DNA of 64,000 nucleotides from Capra hircus (GCF_001704415.2 NC_030824.1:31181022-31245021), one strand, 5' to 3'. Shown: positions 35,171 through 47,012, counted from the stretch's first letter. Notes: generated from the sequence alone by a model not told the origin. Numbers and translations: made by a program.

Positions 35171-35638
35171 CAGATTCTAGTAATTTGTGACTCTGTAGCC
35201 ATAAACACATGATGGTATAATTGTAAGCAAATGATAGCTCATCTGGAGGCCCAGAGGAGAGTTTGTGCTTGAAGAGTCAGAATTCTGAGAGAAGCCAGTG
35301 GAATTAGTCCTCTGGCGCGAGGGCAACAGTGGGATTAGGCAAGCATAGCAGGAGAGGTCCGTTCTCTCTCTGCACCATTCTGAGTGCTCCTTATGGCTGA
35401 GCATTGCCTGACTGATACCCTCTTATCTGCACTCCCATCTTTTGAAATCCTTTCACTCACAGAGTTGTCTTTGTGCTTTGGAGAATGCACATGCCTAGTA
35501 TCCTTGAACTCAGATTACAGTCACGTTCTTATGTAATTGCTCATTCTACTTATAGTACGTTTGGTTCTTTCTTTCTTTCTTTTTTCCTTTGTTTCTAATT
35601 CAAATTGCCTCAGACATTGGTGATAGCATGTGGCATTA
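35171..35638. other. Non-repeat stretch
   Basis: Contains a (TTTC)n patch at 35567-35582. No gene recognised. Confidence 0.45.
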
Positions 35639-35676
35639 GAGTTGGACACGACTGAGCGACTGAACTGAACTGAACA
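35639..35676 (+). mobile_element. Very short BovB/BovA 3' tail
   Basis: Only about 38 bp: gagttggacacgactgagcg followed by actgaactgaactgaac. This is the extreme 3' end of a BovB-type element with its terminal repeat and nothing upstream. Confidence 0.8.
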
Positions 35677-37189
35677 GTAAACTTTCTGGAGATGGATAGG
35701 GGACTGAGATAATGACTGACTAAAGAGATTTTACAATTTAGAGACCCTGGTTTAACCATTTGAAAAAGAAATGCCTGTGGAGTCAGAGACCCAGAGGGAG
35801 TTGAAGACTTGCTTATGACCTCAGATTTGATTCCGGATCCCATTCAGATTCCTTTCTGTGTCACCACACTGATTCATAAGAATCCTGAGAGGGTGGAGAT
35901 GGATGTTTTGTTTTGATAGTAGTAAATGAGTATAACCCATGTGCCATAGTTACAATTCTCTTTGCCTAGGGAGCCAAACGCTCTATAATCTGTTATAAAT
36001 ATGTGACTTTTCAGTAGCCTACATATTAATTTAAAGCAATAATTTTTAGGGATGAACTACTCAGCAGTACTAAAAGAATTGTTATTTGGAATTCAGATGT
36101 CCTGTAATTTCCATAACACAACCACAGAAATTAACACAGGAAAACATTTAGCTGGTGTGGTTACAGTGATTTTTAATTTGGAAATAGAGGACAATCTTAA
36201 ACTATAGTGGAGACAGTGCAATTTTTAAGTTTTCCAAAAGTGTAGATGAGTAGGAAAAAGTTGAGAAACTTGGCAATTAAAGCCAATATGGAATTCAAGC
36301 TGAGCAGTTTTAATTTTCCATTTTGATTGACAATCAGCCTCTTGCCCATTTTTTATTTCCTCTTCCTTGTTTTGACAAGATTTAAGAGGATTAGAAAATT
36401 AAATGTTGAGGTATTTTTTCTTCCCTTTGGCTTTGAACGAAGATAGGAATATAATTTTATCTTGAGAAGAAAAATACTTAATGGGAAAAAGATAGTGGAC
36501 TTCTTTGTGAGATATTTCCAGGTAGCGGAGCACAGGTGATGTTATCTGTTTCTCTGGTAGGGCTGTAACTGGGCCTTATTTTATTGTTCCCAAGCTCAGT
36601 TGACTCTCTCTTTAGAACAAGTGAAACTCCTGGAATCAGAGTGAGCAGTACTGCAGATGTGACAGTTCTCAAGCATGTCTTTTGACTCTTTTCACGGAAT
36701 GAAAGCACACTCTTCCATGTCTTGGCACACCCGTGTCACTCGATCGGTAAGTGCATCCTTGCACTTCAAGGTGGATTCGTGTTTAAAAGTAAGAGCAAGA
36801 TGATTAGTTGATCTTGAAAAACAGTAGCTATTTGTCATGTATCTTTTTATAAAGTATGAGCTAAATAGTTACTTTGACTTAATTGATCTTGAAAAACAAT
36901 AGCTATTTGTCATGTATCTTTTTATAAAGTATGAGCTAAATAGTTACTTTGAAAATGGTCATTTTCTAACTGCCTAGCTCTGAAACAAACTTTGAGAAAG
37001 ATTAACAATTAAAATAGACATTCACATTTTGCAGGCAATCAAAAATTTATATTATGAAGTTGACTTCTCTTTTGTTTATAATTTCCCCTTTGCAGTTCTA
37101 CTCAACTCTTCCCAGGATTCTAGCCTAAAATGAAGTTAGCACCCAAATTCAGTTACTGGATTCAGTAGTGTCATGCTTAACCTGCTGAG
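35677..37189. other. Non-coding stretch with a tandem duplication
   Basis: Apart from the 75-bp duplication at 36804-36952, no repeat or gene is recognised. Frames do not exceed 76 codons. Confidence 0.45.
36804..36952. repeat. 75-bp tandem duplication
   Basis: Units 36804-36877 and 36879-36952 are identical except at 36807 (g/a) and in the motif acagtagc versus acaatagc. The period is 75 bp. Confidence 0.96.
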
Positions 37190-37352
37190 AATTGCTGTCT
37201 TCTAAAGAATCTGCCTGCAATGAGGGAGACCTGGGTTTGAAAGATCCCCTGGAGGAGGGAAAGGCTATCCACTCCAGTATTCTGGCCTGGAGAATTCCGT
37301 GGATTGTATAGTCCGTGGGGTTGCAAAGAGTCAGATATGACTGAGCGCGCGT
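37190..37352 (+). mobile_element. Bov-tA SINE, head-truncated
   Basis: Starts inside the head at aagaatctgcctgcaatgag and ends gtcagatatgactgagcgcg. It leads directly into a (CA)n run. Confidence 0.9.
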
Positions 37353-37353
37353 G

Positions 37354-37384
<31 letters not shown>
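37353..37384. repeat. (CA)n microsatellite at a SINE 3' end
   Basis: About 15 CA units with one interruption, immediately after the Bov-tA tail. Confidence 0.95.
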
Positions 37385-37432
37385 AGAGTGCTCAAGTATG
37401 TTGTTTTAATTAGTGATACACCTATTTTTTTA

Positions 37433-37690
37433 AAAAAATATTTATTTGGCTGTATCAGGTCTTAGTTGCGCCAAGTGGAATCTTGTTGCTTCCTATGGGA
37501 GCTTTCGTTGGGGTGCACAAACTCTCTAGTTGTATCGTACAGGCTCCAGGGAGCGCAGACTTGAGTAGCTGTGGCACGCGGGTTTAGTTGCTCCAAGGCA
37601 TGTGAGATCTTAGTTCCCTAACCGGGGATTGAACCCACATCCCCTGCATTGTAAGGTGGATTCTTAACCACTGGACCACCAGGCAAATCC
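37433..37690 (-). mobile_element. CHR-type SINE, long form
   Basis: atttggctgtatcaggtctt, caaactctctagttgtatcg, ggcatgtgagatcttagttc, terminal gaccaccaggcaaatcc. Confidence 0.9.
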
Positions 37691-38239
37691 TGGTATACCT
37701 ATTTCTTGCTTAATTATAATGGTGAAATCATTATTATCCCTTTTTATAAATGAGAAATTCGGTAACTTGCTTCTTTGTAGGAAAGCCAAGATTGAAATCG
37801 AGGCTTTCAAATTCCCAAGTGAGGCTAATGTTACCATGCTTTCCTATGCTGTGTATCTGTTTTCCTAAAGGACTAACAAATTCTTATATACATTTATTCC
37901 AGAAATTTAGTGGGAGCTCACTGTAACCATTAAGATAAGATGTCTTATCCTAACTTTTTCTGTTTAACTTTTATGGCATCTTTGGTTATTTATGTTGCTA
38001 TATTATAGCTATAAAAAGGACTCACCATAAACAAAAACCATGGTTTTTATACCTTATCTGGAAAACAAATGAAAATTCTGGCCTCTAAATGCGATCCAGC
38101 AGCATGAGATTCTTGAGGACAGCAGTGATTAGGTGCTTTTGACAAGGAAGATGTTGCTCCTAAGAAGGCAGTGATGCTTCAAGTGTTTCCTCTTTTCTGT
38201 TTTTCCCAAACTCATCTGATTGCCAGAATTCCCTGACTC
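37691..38239. other. Non-repeat stretch
   Basis: The text around 37730-37840 (tttataaatgagaaattcgg, ccaagattgaaatcgaggct) faintly recalls a MIR core in plus orientation. Not firm. Confidence 0.35.
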
Positions 38240-38372
38240 GGGGAACAGATCCTGCTTGTAAAAAATATAGATTCCTAGGCTTCCATGGTCCGTGATTTGG
38301 TACAGCTGGAGAGGGGCTCAGGCATGTGTGTTATTTAAGAAGCTTTCCCACGTGGCACGTAGCTTGGTGCAT
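38240..38372 (+). mobile_element. Possible MER5-like remnant
   Basis: ctgcttgtaaaaaatataga, ttaagaagctttcccacgtg are in the order expected of a MER5-type hAT element, but strongly decayed and without both ends. Confidence 0.4.
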
Positions 38373-39644
38373 TGGCCGTCCGCTGTGTCTCACCCATCAG
38401 AATTCTTGTGTTGTTCGTTCAAGGTGAGGGAAAGACATCATCACAAGGGACTGGACGGTCTCTAAATGTCTCAAGCTCTGCAGACTCCACTGAGGTTAGG
38501 GCAGCAGCTCTGCCTTTGTTGTCAGCACCGCCCCCTCCCCCCCCCACCAACAACAGTTGTTGTTGAGCTTGAAGGAAGTCAGGGTGTAATACCAAGAAGA
38601 ATGCTAGCCTGGAGGGTGTTCCAGTGCAGGGTGGTGAGAGAGGGCATTCATCTTTCCAGCTGTGACTGCTGATAACTCTATTGCTGAATTTTGTGTTCAT
38701 TGTATTCTTCACTTTCCAATTTGGGAATCATAAGCCCGTGACCCTTTAAAATGGTTTCTAGGGTTTCAGAGTCATGCCTTTGACTTGACTGTACCTGTTA
38801 GCCAAGATGAATGAATGGCTGTTTGGAAGAACAGGTTTTACAAGGCTACCAGTTTTGTTGCATTGGTATGTATAATCTACCTGTGAAAAGCAATTCTTCA
38901 CTAAGTCCATTTTTTAGGATGGAGGGGAAACTTAAGAAAACACTTTAATTTCTCTATTGTGATGGCTTTCCCTGCCCGTTAAAATGTCAACTTTCCCATT
39001 TTGAATTTTTAAAAAACCTCATATATATATCTACTTCTAGAGTTGCATTCTAAGAGAGGAATCCTCTTTCTTATGAGAATCCCTTAAGTGATTGAAACCA
39101 TCCCAACCCCCTTTTCCTTTCTTCGTGTGTCAGTGGGAGTGGGGGGAAGGTGAGGTTTGGGGAAGCTGGGGTGTGGAACAAGGCAGGGGCAGTGACAGCA
39201 AGACATAATGAAATCCTGTAGTAAAAGTAGCCTATGGTCATTTCATTTAAAAAGGTGATTCTCCTCAGTAATTGTTCACCTGATTGGTTTATCCAGCATT
39301 TCAGAATTATACTGAAAGTGAATAATGTTTTCTTGGTATGTGTCAACTAGAAACTCTTTATGATTTTTAGTCTTAGGAGTGTCTGTGTTGCGTTTTTGCC
39401 AGAAGTGGGCAGAGGGAAAGTTCCTGTTTATTCCTGGCTCTCTTCACTCCCCACCCAACAATACTTTGTAGGAGCTGCAATTCAGGGCTCTTTTCTCTCT
39501 CATTGTCCTCTGGGAAAACATTGTTACTTAGATGTAAATATAGACACAGATACAGACACTATATTTGGACAAAGAGCAAAGAAAGACATAGAACTGTCCC
39601 TTAGCTCTCTTTCTTATGCTTTGAATCTGGAAGGCTTTTAAGAC
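38373..39644. other. Non-repeat stretch with C-tract
   Basis: C-rich tract at 38529-38546 followed by caacaacagttgttgttg (38548-38565), a self-complementary motif. Frames up to 97 codons cross this simple sequence and carry no domain. Confidence 0.4.
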
Positions 39645-40600
39645 CACAGCAGGTCCCCTGCATAACGAATGAGCTCTGTTTCTAGAATGAGTTTGTATGT
39701 CCAACAAAGTTAGCCTAGGTACCCAACACCACAATCAGCTATATAGTACTGTACTGTAATAGGTTTATAATACTTTTCACACAAATAATGTACAAAAGAC
39801 AAACACAAAATACGGAAAACATTTTTAATCTTATAGTATAGTACCTTGATTAGTACAGTAGTACAATGCAATATTGCTGGAATACAGGGGCTGGCATTGA
39901 GTGAACAGGTAAGATGAGTTACTGACTGGAGGAGGCAGAGGAGGTGGGAGATGGCAGAGCTGAAGGGTCATCAGCAACAGGAGACGGAGGGCAAGCTGCA
40001 GTGTCACTCATGCCTGACATTGATGGCACAGGTTCTGGTTCCTTGCTGGATTCAGTTCTGTTTACCCTGTTGAGCGAACGGTCCAGTGATGTCTGGTAGT
40101 AACTTTTTTTTCTCGTCATAGATGACGCTGTAGCACTGGGTTGCATTCTGAACGGCTGCTGCAACCTTCATGCACCATTGTCTGTTCAGGTCTGTGTCTC
40201 AAAATCTCATAGTGCCTCCTCAAATAAAATCCCCTTGCATTTCCTGCATCACGAATCCCTTCAGTTCTTCACTAATTGCTTCTTCCTCTTGTCTCTCTTG
40301 GTCCTGTCTCTGGGCCTCCAATTCCATCAGGTCTTTAGTAGTGAGTTCCTCGTGTTGCACAGCATGGAGTTCAGTGAAGTTGTCCTTGTGCACATCCAGC
40401 TTGAAATAAAGACACTGTACTATTTCCTTTATACAGTGGTGCACAGTTCGGTACACAAAAGCACAGCCACTTGTAGAGGATGCATGCACATGGCAGTGTA
40501 CATGAGACACGGGAACTAACTCACGTGACTGGACGTGTGAACGTGTGGTCACCTCTTTGAAAGCTTGAAACTTGAAGGTTCCTGTGTAGGGACTTCCTCA
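39645..40600 (-). pseudogene. Tigger (Tc1/mariner-type) transposon remnant with transposase C-terminus
   Basis: Two minus-strand frames, 40220-40552 and 39919-40164, read in order as the C-terminal part of a Tigger/pogo-type transposase. The first carries an acidic, Q/E-rich segment around ELEAQRQDQERQEEEA. The second carries TSLDRS, then ESSKEPEPVPSMSG and a proline/serine-rich end. A frame break separates them. The 3' non-coding part runs to 39648 (caggtcccctgcataacg on plus), probably near the terminal repeat. The DDE catalytic core is absent, so this is a dead fossil. Confidence 0.8.
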
Positions 40601-41129
40601 CATCTAGTGAATCTCCACTCTTCCACTGCCATCTAAACCATCTTTATGGAAAGTGCTTAAAAGGTTATCAGAGGTGTCCAACCATCTCCTATCTAAATAT
40701 CTCTAGTTTTAAGTACAGGACCCCTGTCATTTACAGAGTTCCTTATTGGACGTTTTGTGCAAATGTTCTCTTCTTTGTGGACAGGGAAATGTAAGTAAGT
40801 ACCAATGAATGGCACCCCTTGGTGTTTGCAGAAAAAAAAAAAAATCAGAGATTACTAGTCATTCAAGTGAGCATCCAGAGTGTCTTGAAAAGCACACAAA
40901 ATTTAGTCTTCAGTTTGCTTATTTTGTATGATTTTAACTTCATTAAAAAGGATGAAATCTTACTAGCAGTATTTGCTAAATTGGACCTGGAATCTTGAAG
41001 GAATCAGAGTTTGTCATTGCCTACCTTGCTGGAAGGGTTCAGTCTTACTGGGGCATTGTAGAGGCTGGTTAATCCTTTTTTCCCTTAAATTTGATATAGT
41101 GGCAATAGCCATATGATAGGCAAGGTGGA
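40601..41129. other. Non-coding stretch
   Basis: A-run at 40830-40843. No gene or repeat recognised. Confidence 0.45.
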
Positions 41130-41325
41130 AGTGCCTTCTGTAACTCATTTGATCTTCATGGCAACAGTGTGTAGTAGGTATTTTCAGTTCACATATGGTG
41201 AAGCTTCTGCTGAGAGTTGTTAAGGAAGTCTCCCAGCATCTCTCAGAAAAAAATAGCAGTTGAGATGGAACCTGGGTTCTGATGCCAAGGTACTTCCTCT
41301 TAATTGTTACCCTCTGCTGCCCCTG
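41130..41325 (+). mobile_element. MIR SINE
   Basis: gtaactcatttgatcttcat, tagtaggtattttcagttca and atggaacctgggttctgatg are in MIR order. Confidence 0.6.
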
Positions 41326-41591
41326 TCATTTGCAGCATCTCCCTCAGTCTTTTTCCTTATGGATCATGCAGCTGTTTACATTCTGCACCATCCTTCTTCC
41401 GTTTTACAAACAAGAATTCGTAAATTTAGATTCCGCTATATGGCTAAGTGGCAGGACATCATATTATTCTCTTGGGGAAAACGTGTTGCCTGAATCTGTG
41501 TGGAGAATATTCTTTTGATATTAGGACTTGTAATGGAGTCAGCCTTACAGAAATTTCGAAGGAAAACGCGCAGTGCTGTTCTTTTCTGGAT

Positions 41592-41992
41592 TAATTAATT
41601 AGTGACTGTGCTGGGTCTTCATTGCTGTGTGGGGGCTGCTCTTTGTTGCAGTGCGTGGGCTCTGGGAGCACAGGCTTACTTGCTCCATGGCATGTGAGAT
41701 CTTCCCAGACCAGGAATCAAGCCCATATCCCCTGCATTGGCGGGCGTCCCTGGTGGCTCAGACAGTAAAGAATCTGCCTGCAATGCAGAAGACCCAGGTT
41801 CAATCCCTGGGTTGACACAATTGCCTGAGGAAGGGAATGGCTACCCACTCCAGTATTCTTGCCTGGAGAATTCCATGGACAGAGGAGTCTGGTGGGCTGC
41901 AGTCCAGGGGGTCGCTGAGAGTTGGACATGACTGAGTGACACCTCTGCACTGGCAGGTGGGTTATTAACCGCTGGACTACCAGGGAAGTCCA
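41592..41992 (-). mobile_element. CHR-type SINE split by Bov-tA
   Basis: The left part at 41592-41741 ends at ccctgcattggc. The right part at 41945-41992 continues ctgcactggcaggtgggtta and ends gactaccagggaagtcc. The two halves make one minus-strand CHR element. Confidence 0.9.
41742..41944 (+). mobile_element. Bov-tA SINE nested in CHR
   Basis: Full plus-strand copy. The flanks ctgcattggc (41732-41741) and ctgcactggc (41945-41954) are a 10-bp target-site duplication with one mismatch. Confidence 0.93.
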
Positions 41993-42892
41993 CACAGTGT
42001 CTCAGTGTCTATTAAAAATGTTGTTTCAGAATTGAGTTTGACCACTGCAAGATTCTTCATGGATGTGTTTTCACAAATTAGACTTTCCAGCCTTCGAATT
42101 TTTAATGATCTGCTATTTAAAAAGGATCTGTACGTTGGGTGGGCCAAGGTGGAAACACCCATATGTTTATCAACCCATTCATTGCTTTCTGTGCTTTATT
42201 TTGCTCTTTTGTTAGGTACTTTCTCATAGTTCTAACAGTTTTGTTCCTTTTGAAAAAATTAGCAGAAGATAACAATTCTACAACTGGAAGTCTTCATTAG
42301 AAATGTGGGGGTAACTTTAGTTGACGGCGTGAACAATGGTGGTCTGAGTGTGTAGCAGAGTCCCAGCCCAGATGGAAGCAGCTGCATCCCTTTTCCTAAT
42401 TTAAGAGGAAGGAATCCCATTGTTCTCAGATCTCCAGGTGGACGCTCGTGGGAAAATGTGAGACAAGGATAACACAGGTAGTATTGATCTCCTCTAGTCT
42501 AACTTACCATTGTAAATCTGCAAGGAAGGAGAATCCCTTGTAAATCTAAAACCTAAGTATGAAATGTGGCTTTGAACTCATAATAATTATACACTTACAT
42601 TATTTTTAGTTTAACAAGATTTTTTTCATGAAGAAACTGTCTACATTATGGTAATGTTCTAGTTGGGCCGACTTTGAAGAGTCTTTTTTTGTGTATCAAG
42701 TAAACCGTATGTAAATGACATGTCTGTCTATCATTTTAAAATGTTATGTATTTTATGCCATGTACCTTTTACTGACTGATTCTTCCTTTTATTCCCCATC
42801 AATTACTGATGGTCATGTGTCTATATGAAATGTTCACAGTGACTAATATTTAGGCAGGTTTAATCCTGTTTCAAACTGAATGAAGAACATAC
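41993..42892. other. Non-coding stretch
   Basis: About 900 bp, AT-rich, no frame above 74 codons and no recognised repeat. Confidence 0.45.
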
Positions 42893-43010
42893 CTTTTATC
42901 CTTATTTTACAGATGAGGGAAGTTGAGGAATTTACCAAGGTCACATGGCCAGTAATGGTAGAACCAAGCCTCAAACCCATCTCTTCCTAATTTTTGAAAG
43001 TCCTGCTGAA
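42893..43010 (+). mobile_element. MIR SINE
   Basis: ttttacagatgagggaagtt, accaaggtcacatggccagt and aaccaagcctcaaacccatc give a clear MIR core and 3' part. Confidence 0.75.
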
Positions 43011-43152
43011 AACAGACGGAGATCCCTGTAGAGCTGGGGCTGTGGCTCGAAGGCATTTGTTGTCTTTATTCCAAGAGCACACACATGGAGACAGTCCGCT
43101 TCAGTTGACTGCAGTGCAGGCCACAGAGCTTAGACCAGTGTGAGTGAGTGAA

Positions 43153-43283
43153 GTGAAAGTCGCTTAGTCGTGTCCGACTCTTTGTGACCCCCTGTATGGC
43201 CCATGGAATTCTTCAGGCCAGAATACTGGAGTGGGTAGCTTTTCCGTTCTCCAGGGGATCTTCCCAACCCAGGGATCGCAGAG
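43153..43283 (-). mobile_element. Bov-tA SINE, head missing
   Basis: Minus-strand copy from gaaagtcgcttagtcgtgtc to cccaacccagggatcg. The rest of the tRNA head is absent (5' truncation). Confidence 0.9.
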
Positions 43284-43579
43284 ATAGGTGCATATTCTTA
43301 ACATGTATGCAATTTACCTGTTTCTATATGTTAGAAGCTGTGTGAGTGAACATCTGCTATTTTGTGCTTTAAAGCAGTGCCTTCAGATAGAAGCCGATGG
43401 TTTAGTTGGAACATAGGCTGTCTCTATAGAATCCTATAAATCGTCTTTTTCTCTTTCACAGTGACACTTTTTGAGTACAAGACAGGAATTCATGCTCAAG
43501 TTTTACTTATCCATGTTGACCTTTAAAAGGTGAAAATACTGCAACAGTTTCTTCTATAGTTTGTTCTGTGTTATATTTT

Positions 43580-43793
43580 TGTTGTCATTTTAGTCTCTTG
43601 AGTTGTGTCTGACTCTTTTGCAACCACATGGTCTGTACCCCGCCAGCCTCCTCTCTCCATGGAATTTCCCAGGCAAGAATAGTGGAGTGGGTTGCCATTT
43701 CCTTCTCCAGAGGATCTTCTTGACTCAGGGATCGAACCCAGGTCTCCCGCCTTGGCAGGCAGATCCTTTACCACTGAGCCGCCAGGGAAGCCC
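43580..43793 (-). mobile_element. Bov-tA SINE
   Basis: Complete minus-strand copy ending gccgccagggaagccc. Confidence 0.93.
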
Positions 43794-44904
43794 ATGCTGT
43801 GTTTTCAGTCTTCTACTAATTCCTTGTGAGCATATATATAGGGCTAGTTGGAAAGTAAAGTTCTTCAAAACTATAGGTTTTGATTACATAAATGCTTTTT
43901 TTTTTTTCAAAGATAATTGTAAATTATATGGGGTGGAGGAAGGAAAGAGGAAAAAAAGGATAATCACTTGAGGACATTCTTTAATGTATATGGTTTAAAA
44001 AATCTTGGATGTAAACTTAAAAATGTATTGTTTTGTAGCACTTTAAACATTTTGAGATTTTTTTCCAATTATTTTCAGGAATTGACTACTTAACACAAAT
44101 TAAAGATTCCATTAGTAAAACAGAATTTTGCAATGAATTTCTTCTGTGATTTTGGATTCAGAAAGCAAGTGGTTAGAAGAGATCTTCGCTGTTTTTGAAG
44201 GTAGTTTTCTTTTAAAATTGTTAAATTGTGTTTTCAGAAGTTTGCATCAGACATAATTTATAGTGTCCTGATCGTTTTTCTTTCTGTGAAAGTGTTCCTT
44301 GATTGAAAGAAATAGTTTAGATTGTGATGGCAGTTGTGGTAGCTTGTTAATCATAGCCCTAGTTTGTTAATCATAGCCCTACAGAATAGCTTATCTTCCT
44401 ACATATTAAATTTGATCCCTGGTGTGTGATTAGGTTTGATGAATGAATAAGGGAATGTGATCTATTTCAGGAATCTAATGGTTGCTTAATAGAGGCAGTT
44501 AAACTTGGTTTTTGAGAGCTTTGGTAGTTTAGATGATTTCCCAGATATGTTCTAACTGTTCATTATCTTTTAAAGCAAGTATTGTAAAATTCTGGAGAGG
44601 AACACCCTCAGAACAGAGCATGCCGGCTTCTGTAAACCTTTCGTTCTGCTCATTTTTTATGCAGTCTCAAGTGTTTATTAAAAATCTGGTCTCTCTATGT
44701 ATGCTGGAAAAATTCCTTTTTGATAACTATCATAATTACTATTAAAAAATAATTTTCAGCCTCCAGGGAAGCATACTCTTTAAATCTTTACACTTAAAAT
44801 TTGGGGTGTTTGTGTAATGAACTGGACCAAAGCCTGCATAAACCCTGCCCACATCTTCATATTGGGCTCCCAAGCCATCAACTCAGTACCTTTGGGTTTT
44901 GCTG
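43794..44904. other. AT-rich stretch with a 20-bp tandem repeat
   Basis: T-run at about 43896-43908. The 20-bp duplication is at 44341-44380. No gene recognised. Confidence 0.45.
44341..44380. repeat. 20-bp tandem duplication
   Basis: agcttgttaatcatagccct followed immediately by agtttgttaatcatagccct, one mismatch. Confidence 0.95.
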
Positions 44905-45070
44905 ACATCATCTCATTTAATCCTCACAAAGACCCATATGTTAATTTTAGCACCACTTTTTCAAATGGAACTGATTCTCTGGTTAAGTAGCTTGTCCACA
45001 GTTTAAAACCATGCATGGGGGAAAAGCCTTGAACCAGCCTGACACCAGGGCCATCTCTCGCTTGCTGTGC
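44905..45070 (+). mobile_element. MIR SINE
   Basis: catctcatttaatcctcaca, ctctggttaagtagcttgtc and gaaccagcctgacacc are in MIR order. Confidence 0.7.
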
Positions 45071-45794
45071 CAGCCTGCAAGGACACGCTTCTGCAGATAC
45101 TCCTGTTACTCCTCATGATAGATTTGTCTCATCATGAGACTCGGGGAGGGGGCAGTGTCCACGTAGCCAGTGCACTGGACCCCTAATCTGTGTGTTTCCT
45201 GCCATCTCTTACTCCCCAGGACCCCTCAAACAGGAAGCATTTCTGATGACTTGTGCACCACTTGCTCAGCTGTGTAATTTCTTTTTAATTTTAAAATTTT
45301 GTACCATATTATTCCAGAAAAAATGGTTAATTACTAGATATTTATGCCTATTAGAAGATGAGTGCCTGAAATAAATGGCTCAGTAATTTTTTATTTATAG
45401 CAATACTGTTTCTTCTACCCAAATAATTTTGTGAATTGAGCTATTATTGTACCTATTTTACAGACTTATAAAACTGTAGTAAAATTCACGCTGCTCCCCA
45501 CCCCACCCCACCCCCCCGCCGATAACATCCTGCTGGTCCTTCATATAATGAGAGGTAATCTTGGAAATGTTATCTTACTGTGAAATGTAAACAGTGAATG
45601 TTTAATAAACACTTTATCTTGATAGTGGGTTTATTGTACTTACTGATGGATGCTCTCTTTATCTTTTGAGGGTAGAATTGGTTGTTCATATTGATAGAAT
45701 AATGCAGAAAAGAAAAATTGTAGAAGTTCAATAAAAATGCAAAAGAGCATTCAAAATATGTCCTTATTTTTTCACAATTCATTTTTTATCTTTA
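45071..45794. other. Non-coding stretch with C-rich tract
   Basis: ccccaccccaccccaccc-type tract at 45496-45520. Otherwise AT-rich with no gene recognised. Confidence 0.45.
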
Positions 45795-46185
45795 AAATCT
45801 TTTCAGCTTTATTGCACTATAATCGACATATGAAATTATAAGATATTTAGTGAACACTGCGGTGATTAAATATACATACACATTGTGAAAGGAATCCCCC
45901 CATGAAGTTAAGTGTCACATCTGTCATCTAATAGATTTATTTTTTTACTGGTTTTTAGAATATTTAAGTTCTACTCTTAACATTTCAATTATGCAGTACA
46001 ACTGGCTCTCTGTGTCTCTGGGTTCCACGAATGAGGATAGAAAATATTCAGAAAAAAGATTGCAGAAAGTTCTAAAGAGCAAAACTTGAGTTTGCCTAGT
46101 AGTGGTGACTATTTATATAGCATTTATCTTGTATAAGGTATTAAAATAATCTTGAGATGACTTAGTCTTAGATTATATGCAAATA

Positions 46186-46602
46186 CAGTTGCCCCTTGAA
46201 AGTTCAGGAATTTAGGGGTGCCTACCCTCCACGAGTTTAAAATCCATGATGACTTTACAGCTGGGTGGTAAAGAACCCGCCTGCCAAAGCAGGTTAGACA
46301 TAGGAGACGCTGGTTTGATCCCTGGGTCGGGAAGATCCCTGGAGAAGGGATTGGCAGTCCACTTCAGTATTCTCGCCTGGAGACTCCCATGGACAGAGGA
46401 GCCTGGAGGGCTACAGTCCATGGGGTCACGCAGAGTCGAACACGACTGAAGCGACTTAGCACACAGTACCCGTATCTGTGGCTCCACTTCTTTGGGTTTA
46501 ACCAGCCCTAGAGCCTGTGGTCCTGCAGGAGGAGCTTAGTGAAAGAAATCCGAGTATGAGTGAACCCGCACAGCTGAAACCCATGTTGTTAAGGGTCAGC
46601 TG
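46186..46602. mobile_element. Second Tigger-type MITE, level 3 of the nest
   Basis: Left end cagttgccccttgaaagttc and right end gttgttaagggtcagctg are inverted-repeat ends of a Tigger2-like non-autonomous element. Preceded by TA at 46184-46185 and followed by TG at 46603-46604, which reads as a decayed TA duplication. Confidence 0.7.
46253..46468 (+). mobile_element. Bov-tA SINE, level 4 of the nest
   Basis: ggtggtaaagaacccgcctg to gaacacgactgaagcgactt. Sits inside the Tigger-type MITE and is the youngest layer. The head is slightly altered, with extra bases around 46290-46305. Confidence 0.9.
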
Positions 46603-47012
46603 TGCCTCCCCATTGCCTGTAGGGAAAGGACTTGAGCGTCTGTAGATTTGGTGCCTGCAGGGGTTCTGAACACCCTCTCACCCCGACAGAATACTAAGCA
46701 CCACTGTGTTGTCAACCATAGTCACGGCATTGTATGTTAGATCTCAGCCCTCACTTATCTTATAACTGAAAGTCTGGACCTTTGCCGTCCTCTCCCTGTT
46801 TCCCCACCCACTTTTCTGTTTCTACATGTCAGTGATACTGCACCGTCCAGTATTTACCTTTCTTTGTCTGGCTCATTTCACTTAGCTTAATGCCCTCCAT
46901 CTTGTCGCAAATGAGAGGATTTACTTTTTTTTTTTTTTTAAGGCTGAATAATATTCCATTATACATATATAAATAAAATACCTCACAATTGTATATATGT
47001 GTGTGTATATAT

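Larger units (their letters stand above)
45999..46691. mobile_element. MER2-like Tigger MITE, level 2 of the nest
   Basis: The left piece at 45999-46183 (gctctctgtgtctctgggtt, ccagaaag-like and aaaacttgagtttgcc blocks) and right piece at 46605-46691 (ggacttgagcgtctgtagat, ggggttctgaacac) make one element. TA dinucleotides at 45997-45998 and 46692-46693 fit a TA target-site duplication. Confidence 0.7.
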
